From contig BGZK01000753.1 of the NCBI GenBank assembly GCA_005406025.1, positions 124,001-188,000 of the forward strand: DNA of 64,000 nt, written 5' to 3'. Both the position numbers and the translations under genes were made by a program. This document shows, in pieces, positions 57,741-64,000 of the stretch (the stretch's first letter is position 1; each line of letters begins with the position of its first letter). Origin of the DNA: Eumeta japonica (lineage: Eukaryota > Arthropoda > Insecta > Lepidoptera > Psychidae). The notes under the pieces were generated by a model. The model ran no database searches, was not told the DNA's origin, and was given only the letters and a program-made list of their open reading frames with translations.

Positions 57741-58850
57741 CGAGGGGTGCACTGAAAATTTCTGGAATAAATGAGAAAATATTAGTACGAATGATCAACT
57801 ATGAATTCATTGTTTCTCAAAATATTCTCCATTAGCATAAATGCACTTTTTCATATGAATATTGAAAACATTTATGCCACTCCTCCCTGGTTACGTCGGA
57901 AACATATTTTTCATACTATTCGACAGTCTCTTCTAGTGATGAAAATCGTTGACCCCGTAATTAGGTCTTAATTTTTGCAAACAAAAAAAGTCACAAGGTG
58001 CTAGGTCGGGACTGCATGCAGGATTGCTCGTAAGTTCTAGGTTTTTCTCCTTCAAAAATTTATTTGTCTGTTTGGCCGTGTGAGAACTGACATTGTCAAG
58101 GTGCACGATGATACGACATTTACGTTTGTTTTCATGGAATTCGTCAATAACTTCCGGGAAAAAATGATAGTATACCAATAACTATACACGGTACGACAAT
58201 TCTTCAAAACAAAAGTAGCCACGTGTCTAGTTTAATTAAAAAGAAGCAATCATCCGCTTAGAGGCACTTCCGTCGCGCGACACTTTGGTTGTTATCGGCT
58301 TATCTCCATAGACCGATACGGTCGATTGCTGTTTTGCCGTCGTAGCAATAAATTCACGTTTCGTCACCTGTCACTATGTTCCACACCAAATGTGACGATC
58401 CTTTCTTGAATGTGGTAAGCTTAGCATTGCATCAAGTGACGCGGCCCCTTTTTTGAGCCTCAGTCAAATTGTGTGAGATCAACCGTGAATACAACTTTTA
58501 AATACCTAAATGTTTGCGTAGGATTGATTGTATTTAACTTATGCATATACCTGAGGATGCCCGAATCTCATGGTAGGTCATATGTCTATCTGTTTAGATC
58601 ATATGACGCACAGCACCGATGTTTTTATTGTTCACAGTGGTGGGCAGGCGACCATTACGAAATTCGTCACTGAGATTGACACGACTGCGCTTGAATTCCG
58701 CAAACTAGTTATAAATAGTCGTCTTACATAGTGCTTTACCGTCAAAAGCAATTTGAAGGCTAGCGAGCCTCTAATGAGCTGTCAAATTACACTTAAAATC
58801 GTAGAAAATCATACTAAGAAAATTTTCTAATGTGATTAAGCGCTGTCCTC
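57741..58850 (-). mobile_element. mariner-type (DD34D) transposon relic
   Basis: The element is read on the minus strand. The ends are degraded inverted repeats ('cgaggggtgcact' on the left; reverse complement 'gaggacagcgctt' on the right), with a TA dinucleotide at each flank (57739-57740 and 58851-58852), as expected of Tc1/mariner insertion. The length of about 1.1 kb is a little short of the usual 1.3 kb. The interior is a broken transposase gene described separately. There is no close-by second copy. Confidence 0.75.
57933..58760 (-). pseudogene. mariner transposase pseudogene
   Basis: The minus-strand translation, with frame changes, shows successive mariner landmarks. 'EFRNGRLPTTVNNKNIGAVR' (helix-turn-helix and linker region) comes first, then 'THEIRAS'-like sequence. 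Next is 'VTGDET' with the first catalytic Asp at about 58363-58365, where the following Trp codon has become a stop. 'VHLDNVSSHTA' carries the second Asp (about 58095-58097) and 'CSPDLAPCDFF' carries the third Asp (about 57990-57992). Exactly 34 residues separate the second and third Asp, the DD34D spacing of mariner. The last 81 codons (58178-57933) are open, but upstream stops and indels show the gene is dead. A cut-and-paste nuclear transposase is the ancestral role. A 66-codon plus-strand frame at 58473-58673 is its shadow. Confidence 0.85.
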
Positions 58851-59380
58851 TACAGAACAATTAAAATCGTGTAGAAAATGTAGTAATTACATATATTGTT
58901 TATGTAAGCCAAGAATTACCACGCCTGATAGAAATATTCAATTTTATTCGTTAATAAGTTTATAAAAGTATTTGAAAACGCTATACAGTGCTACGACTTG
59001 GCTACAGCCACTTTACGACCGTCGCTCTCAACATCATAACAAACAAAAGAACAGATACCTCTATGTATCTCCGATAAGGAAATGGGTTGATGCGCTTGGC
59101 GTACATTTCCAATGTTTGTTATTATGGTTAGAGTGTAACTGAAAGGACACAGCCGCAAAACAAATGATATAAAATAAAAATTGGTTGTCTGTAAAGTCGG
59201 TTTACGAGCTATAATTTTACGTGATAACGTCTTAAGAAAACATTGATGAAAAATTGCATACTTTTATGAATTGACTTGAATTATTACACTCGCCGCAATT
59301 GTTGTTGTAATAAACAATGGAAACCATATTAACTTTTCACTTCACTTTATAAACAGTTAACAAAACAGTTCACGTGCAGT
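58851..59380. other. AT-rich spacer
   Basis: Nothing recognised. Confidence 0.45.
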
Positions 59381-59935
59381 GTGCGGCCGCTGTCTCTCTT
59401 CTACTCGGACGCATCGGCCGATGAAGTGGAAGAGATCGCTCGTTCCGCGCTCTCGCTCGCACGCTCGGCTCAGGCGGAACGCGACAATGAGTCATGCTTT
59501 TTCGTGCGTGCAGCCGGCGTTCATCCATTTATAAGACGTTATCATGTCAATAAGTCAACAGTAATCGAACTCATGCAAAATTCGTTCATCCATACGTTCA
59601 TGGGTGCTTATTCACATATGAATGGAAGAACATAAATAAAATAAAAAAAAAACGAAAATTTCTCGCTCGATCCGAAAAGTTCATCGTTTTAAATACGATA
59701 AAATGTTCATTCCTTTCGACGTTTCATTTCACTCCCCGTAACATCCGTGAAAATGACTTTCATCATTCAAACATTTCCCTTTAATGCGAGACTCGTGAAA
59801 TCCATTCGCGCGTCCGCTGCGCCTAGACTCGCTATTACAAGCCGGGACACGTACGCGGCCTGGAACGTCTACGCGATATCAAAACGACGCGGAATATATT
59901 CTTTTGGCGTGAGACGGGGGAACGGATAATATTAG
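59381..59935. promoter_or_regulatory. GC-richer stretch with GAGA-like tracts
   Basis: 'gctctcgctcgcacgctcgg' and 'ctgtctctcttctactcgg' are pyrimidine-rich GAGA-like tracts. A second GC-richer patch is at about 59800-59920 ('gggacacgtacgcggcctgg'). Plus-strand frames of 84 and 60 codons span them without recognisable domains. A promoter or chromatin-element role is speculative. Confidence 0.25.
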
Positions 59936-60374
59936 CGTATTGAAATAATTCCGTTTTAGAACGTCCCTTCCCGCACTGTTATCACGAAAAGATATCTGTT
60001 AAGAGACGATTTCGAACGCAACTTGTACTCGTCTTGCTTTATATTCCGCTTGGTCTCTCGTTTTGCAACTTTTATGGAGAAAAACTGCGACCCGACGCAT
60101 TAATAACTTTTTACTCATACAGTGTTCAACATATAAATTTCTCCCTGTCCAAAAATAATGAGGAACTTATTAGATGTAAATCAACTACATTTAATTATAA
60201 GTGAAATGATATCGAAAACCCATAAAAAAATATTTTGCTAAACAACCAACTGATCAATTTTCATCTTGTTCATATTTGCAAACAACGTTGTATTTTGTGT
60301 TTTCATTTTCCTCAAATTTTGTATCAAAAAATGAACTTTAGCTGTGCATCATATTTCTATATCTATAACAATAC

Positions 60375-60377
<3 letters not shown>
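59936..60377. other. AT-rich spacer
   Basis: Nothing recognised. Confidence 0.45.

Positions 60378-60443
<66 letters not shown>
60378..60443. repeat. (TA)n microsatellite, 66 bp, one interruption
   Basis: A nearly perfect TA tract, the longest in the window, interrupted once by TTT at about 60415-60417. Confidence 0.9.
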
Positions 60444-60639
60444 CTGCAATAATTCTTTTATATTTCTAAGAAATCTCTTAATTCTCACTATTACAGATTG
60501 AAAAAGAAATGTACATTTGTATAGCTGACACGCGCAGAGACAAACTTATGACAATTCATACGAACAGAATTCGGAAACGAAACCGTAACAAAATCATATT
60601 CCCTTGCGTAATCAAACGAGATTACTTCTGAATCACATG

Positions 60640-60905
60640 TCAAAAGCGTGGAAAGCGTGGTAGGCGGTAAAGTAGAGATGAATAAACCCCGTATTTGTTG
60701 GCGCGGCGTCTGTTTATGTAATTTGTCGCGGGTGCTAGACGTCGATCCGTAACCCGCGGCGGCGCGCGCGCATGTAAATTTATTTGCGGCGCCCTATAAA
60801 AAGATCCATGTCTACCGGCCCGTATTTGAGGCGGCCCTCCTTCGCCACAAACCGCGACCGACTCCCGGCGGCTGTGATGTGACTGAAGCGTAAATAAATC
60901 ATTAG
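60640..60905. promoter_or_regulatory. GC-rich island with TATA-like motif
   Basis: 'cccgcggcggcgcgcgcgca' is followed by 'gcggcgccctataaaaagat' (a TATA-like sequence after a GC-rich stretch) and 'ccggcccgtatttgaggcgg'. AT motifs ('taaataaatcattag', 'aaattacgtgg') follow to about 60940. It may be a promoter or a conserved enhancer. No downstream coding frame supports a gene start. Confidence 0.33.
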
Positions 60906-61189
60906 ATGCCGTTTCCCAAATTACGTGGTCGATAATTTATTGGGATCGAACCGTTTCGATCCAATGAACAAGAGCACATTAAGAAATATATAATCAAGTT
61001 TGAAAAATAGCGAAAACTTAGAGCAGAACGAAAAATTTTTTTCGATCATTCCCACACGATGTGCGTACACAGATAATGAGATAAACCCTTAATGTGTGTC
61101 TATTATTCGGGCCTGATCCAAAACATATATCCTCGAACCCGCAAATATTTCTATGTAATCAAACTTTAATTTCATCGTGTACGTGAAAT

Positions 61190-61400
61190 GTGAGCCTTCA
61201 GCGTACACGGCCGCGTCGAAAACGCTCGACAGTGGAGGCTCCACCTTGAAATGTAATCCTGATGGAGCACGACCGCAGTACGGCGTAACTGCGCACCCGC
61301 GGCACTGCGCCGGCCGCGCCCGCGATTTAATCACGAATGCTGTGTTATAGCGGCTATGTATCGAGAGCGTTCCCAACTCGCGCCGCATGAGCTAATCTGT
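61190..61400. promoter_or_regulatory. GC-rich island
   Basis: 'ctgcgcacccgcggcactgc' and 'gccggccgcgcccgcgattt' form an island crossed by a 99-codon minus-strand frame. That frame's translation shows no domain and no signal sequence, so I treat it as composition-driven. Confidence 0.28.
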
Positions 61401-63710
61401 GCCTATGCCGAGATGAGCGCGGTTTGAAACTTCCAAATTTACAGCTGCAAATGTAAGAAGACGCGAATGTGACAGACGTAAAAGGTGAATCACTTTTCAG
61501 AGCCGATGGCAGCTGACAACTCAAAACGAATACGCTCCCCCACTAAAGCTCGGGGAATGTGAGAACTAAAAGTTCCGAAGCTGACGTAGCCGGACTTTCA
61601 ACGTCGGCTTGTGACATATTTCAGATGTGAGAAAAGTCTTACTTTGAATTCCAAGTGACGCCAAATTATATATATTTCTTTTGAAGTTTTGATACCTTTA
61701 TGCGGCACGACATGAAATTTCTAAATATGAAACGGAGACTTCTTATATCGGTTCTTTTTTGTATAAGAAAAAAGGATTGACCTAGGCGGTCTATTAGTTT
61801 ACATTTTCTGGCTCGGTCTGGTCGGGGGCAGTATTGCTGCGTAATATCCTAGCCCCGGCCAAGGATCCGTAGCCAATGTTAGCCGTAAAATTGAGAATTT
61901 ATACAGCCAACATGATTACGGACGCTTGAAGGTGGAGCCAAGAAACCGGTCACCCTCAGGTGTGATAGGTTTCAAAAACCCAGTCGACATGACAAACAAA
62001 GAAACATTTTTCCTTTCAACACCCGATATTATTAATGTTGATATTTAAATTATTCCGTTACAAAGCCTTTAAACTGTTGTCAAAATTACAATATCAATTT
62101 TTAAATGTTTACTGAAAAATGTAAGGATTAATATGATGCATTTCTATATCAATTTTTTGTGTGCGTTTAACGATTTCTCTGCAAAATCGACTGCAAAACA
62201 AAACGAGATACAAACAGAAGAATAACACATTAGTTATGCTAAAGAGATTTTGTATTTTCCTTTCAAATTACAGAACCCTAATGAAAATTTTTTAAACATT
62301 TAGCATATAATAATTGAACATTAGATAAGCAACACATTTCTTTTAAATAATTATGGTATGTGTTGTGCATTCGTAAGTCTCTTTCTGTATACTATACGTC
62401 TGTTAATTTACAATTTTAAGTAATAGAAAGCAAAAGTACATTGGATCCAACTTCATTCAGTAAACTTTAATTTTTCTATAAGAAATGTAAAAATAAAAGT
62501 AATTAAAAGGACTGCAATTATTCACTAAAGTATAAAACAAATGATTAAAGTTATGAGAAGTGTGACTTTTCCTCTTGCAAATTTTAATGATGGCGGCGTT
62601 ACTCCTTGTTCATAAAATATTTAACATTTTTGCAAAAATACATAAGTCAGTGATATTTATTACTCATGATCTAATAAATATGTATATCAGTATATAGAGT
62701 AGAAAACGAGACAATAAAAACCGTCCAAAAACGAGTGTGACTCGTGCACCAGGGTTTCTTTACCCAATATAATTGTCTTTAGTATTTACCAAAAAATAGT
62801 GCTTTTTTTTCATTCTATGCAGGATCATCTCCGGAATTCCATACAAAAGAAATTTTTAATCATTCTAAAACATAATTTTGGGTTTTTATAGTTGCCGCTC
62901 TATTACTCTTTAATAATTTATTGTTACTGGCACTTACATAATAACGAAAAGCTTAAAAAATAAGGAGTCAAAATAAATGAAATAAAAGTAACACTATAAA
63001 TTGATTTTATCATATGTCATATCTTAAATTTTAAACATTTCAAATACCTATTTTTTATTTGAAACAAATATCATACTACTTAATTAAAGCCTTTAATACC
63101 CCCATCAAAACAGCTTAGATTTGAAAAGAGAATCATCCCCAATATTTCCATCCACCTATCTATAAAATTTGCTTAGTTGTATGGATCTGCCTCCCCAGAA
63201 AAAAAAAATTGAGTTAAATAGGACATTAGTATTAAATATCCCAATGAAAACATAAATATGAAAATAAGGGCCAAGTTCAATATTAAGAATAGACGTGGTT
63301 ATGGACTTCGTCGACAAAATAATTGCGATCTAAATCGGTGCCAAGTTCTATAAATAATCCTGAAATTTGTTTATAAAACACACAACATTATAAAATGAAC
63401 TAAAAACACTATTTCTTGTTTTTTTCTGCTACAACAATGTTTGCTATTTAAAAGTATAAAATCTTAAATTTGAACAGTTGAATTAATTACACAAAGTAGA
63501 CAACTTAGGATAAATTGAAGCTCAAGATTTGACTTGGCTGGTTTTCACATAAAAAATCACATACAAATATTTGACTAGTCAACTTATCTTCATAGTATAC
63601 GCAAGTTACTATTTTTATACTGGTATGTACGTCAGTATATATCTCACCCTTCTAAAAATTTGGATTGTTGAAAAAACTTGAATTTATCATCATGTTTTTT
63701 AATATATTCA
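61401..63710. other. Spacer, mostly AT-rich
   Basis: A balanced patch at about 61790-61980 ('tggctcggtctggtcggggg', 'ctagccccggccaaggatcc') is unassigned and could be transposon-derived. At about 62725-62775 'gtgtgactcgtgcaccaggg' resembles repeat phrases. No gene. Confidence 0.35.
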
Positions 63711-63794
63711 ATTTTATATAATTATCATTATATTTTATATAATTATCATTATATTTTATATAATTATGATTATATTTTGTATAATTATCATTAT
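63711..63794. repeat. 21-bp tandem repeat, four copies
   Basis: The unit 'attttatataattatcatta' plus t occurs at 63711, 63732, 63753 (one change) and 63774 (one change). Because 21 is a multiple of three, the minus strand reads as a seven-residue repeat (IKYNDNY type) inside a 69-codon frame. That frame is low-complexity and unsupported as a gene. Confidence 0.9.
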
Positions 63795-64000
63795 ATTTTT
63801 CATTAAGGATATCAATTTCATAAGAACTTAATTGACATAAACTCTCGATAAATAGTCCCAAGGGATCGGACTTTGCCTAAAGTTACATATAAGGCATGGC
63901 CTTACGAACTCTTAGAATTCAAACTCTTCTAGGGAGTAATTTTTAGATTTTCAAAGTTATCTCTTTAAGTTCCATCTGAATTTTTATAAACCAAATGCAT
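63795..64000. other. Right-edge spacer
   Basis: Nothing recognised. Confidence 0.45.

Noticed and set aside
58473..58673. 66-codon plus-strand frame
   Set aside because: Antisense shadow of the mariner transposase relic.
61089..61388. 99-codon minus-strand open frame over a GC island
   Set aside because: Arg/Ala/Pro-rich, composition-driven peptide without motifs.
63652..63861. 69-codon frame with an Asn/Tyr/Lys heptad repeat
   Set aside because: It is produced by a 21-bp AT-rich minisatellite, with no other support.
1..64000. CRISPR array, bacterial operon, prophage or plasmid features
   Set aside because: No regularly spaced direct repeats with unique spacers, no ribosome-binding-site-led gene runs and no dense coding. 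The texture is that of an animal nuclear genome.

Overview
The window looks like AT-rich nuclear DNA of an insect, most probably a moth or butterfly. I found no intact protein-coding gene, no tRNA or rRNA gene, no CRISPR array and no operon-like layout. The longest open frame is 164 codons and matches nothing I recognise. The lepidopteran call rests on the mixture of repeats: a mariner DD34D relic, RTE-like and CR1/Jockey-like LINE tails, tRNA-derived SINEs, PIF1-helicase-bearing (Helitron-like) fragments, and hAT and PIF/Harbinger-type MITEs. I recognise several of these as common in Lepidoptera, but from memory and not from a search.

Layout. 0-10 kb: an old dispersed repeat (60-820), a 0.7 kb terminal-inverted-repeat element (1407-2108), a GC-rich island at 3.5 kb, a 102-bp foldback at 4.5 kb, two back-to-back hairpins at 8.8 kb and a segment bounded by 17-bp inverted repeats (8973-9941). 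10-24 kb: two diverged copies of one element (10741-11752 and 22384-23556), each starting with a long imperfect hairpin; only the second keeps a PIF1-like helicase fragment. A SINE lies at 19.9 kb. 24-35 kb: mostly featureless AT-rich DNA, with strong GC islands at 27.6-29.3 kb, a 21-bp-stem hairpin at 29.6 kb next to an antisense RTE-like reverse-transcriptase relic, and a LINE 3' end at 32.1 kb. 35-48 kb: two more LINE 3' ends (38.8 and 40.2 kb, the second interrupted by a 226-bp hAT MITE), SINE relics, several GC islands and a second RTE-like fragment at 46.0 kb.

48-64 kb: a GC island with a CCG repeat, a 145-bp hAT-type MITE, two members of one TTA-target foldback family (50690-51552 and 52421-52616), a SINE, a PIF/Harbinger-type MITE with perfect TAA target duplications (54671-54921), a 1.6 kb composite inverted-repeat element built from about 119-bp units (about 55071-56654), a mariner relic (57741-58850), further GC islands and, near the right edge, a 21-bp tandem repeat.

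Nothing here forms a pathway. The organisation is that of a gene desert or very long intron: relics of transposition interleaved with short, sharply bounded GC/CpG-rich patches. Those patches are the best candidates for conserved regulatory DNA, although a window of this kind cannot show which gene they would serve. Coordinates of repeat boundaries are my reading of the sequence by eye and may be off by some bases where the ends are degraded.
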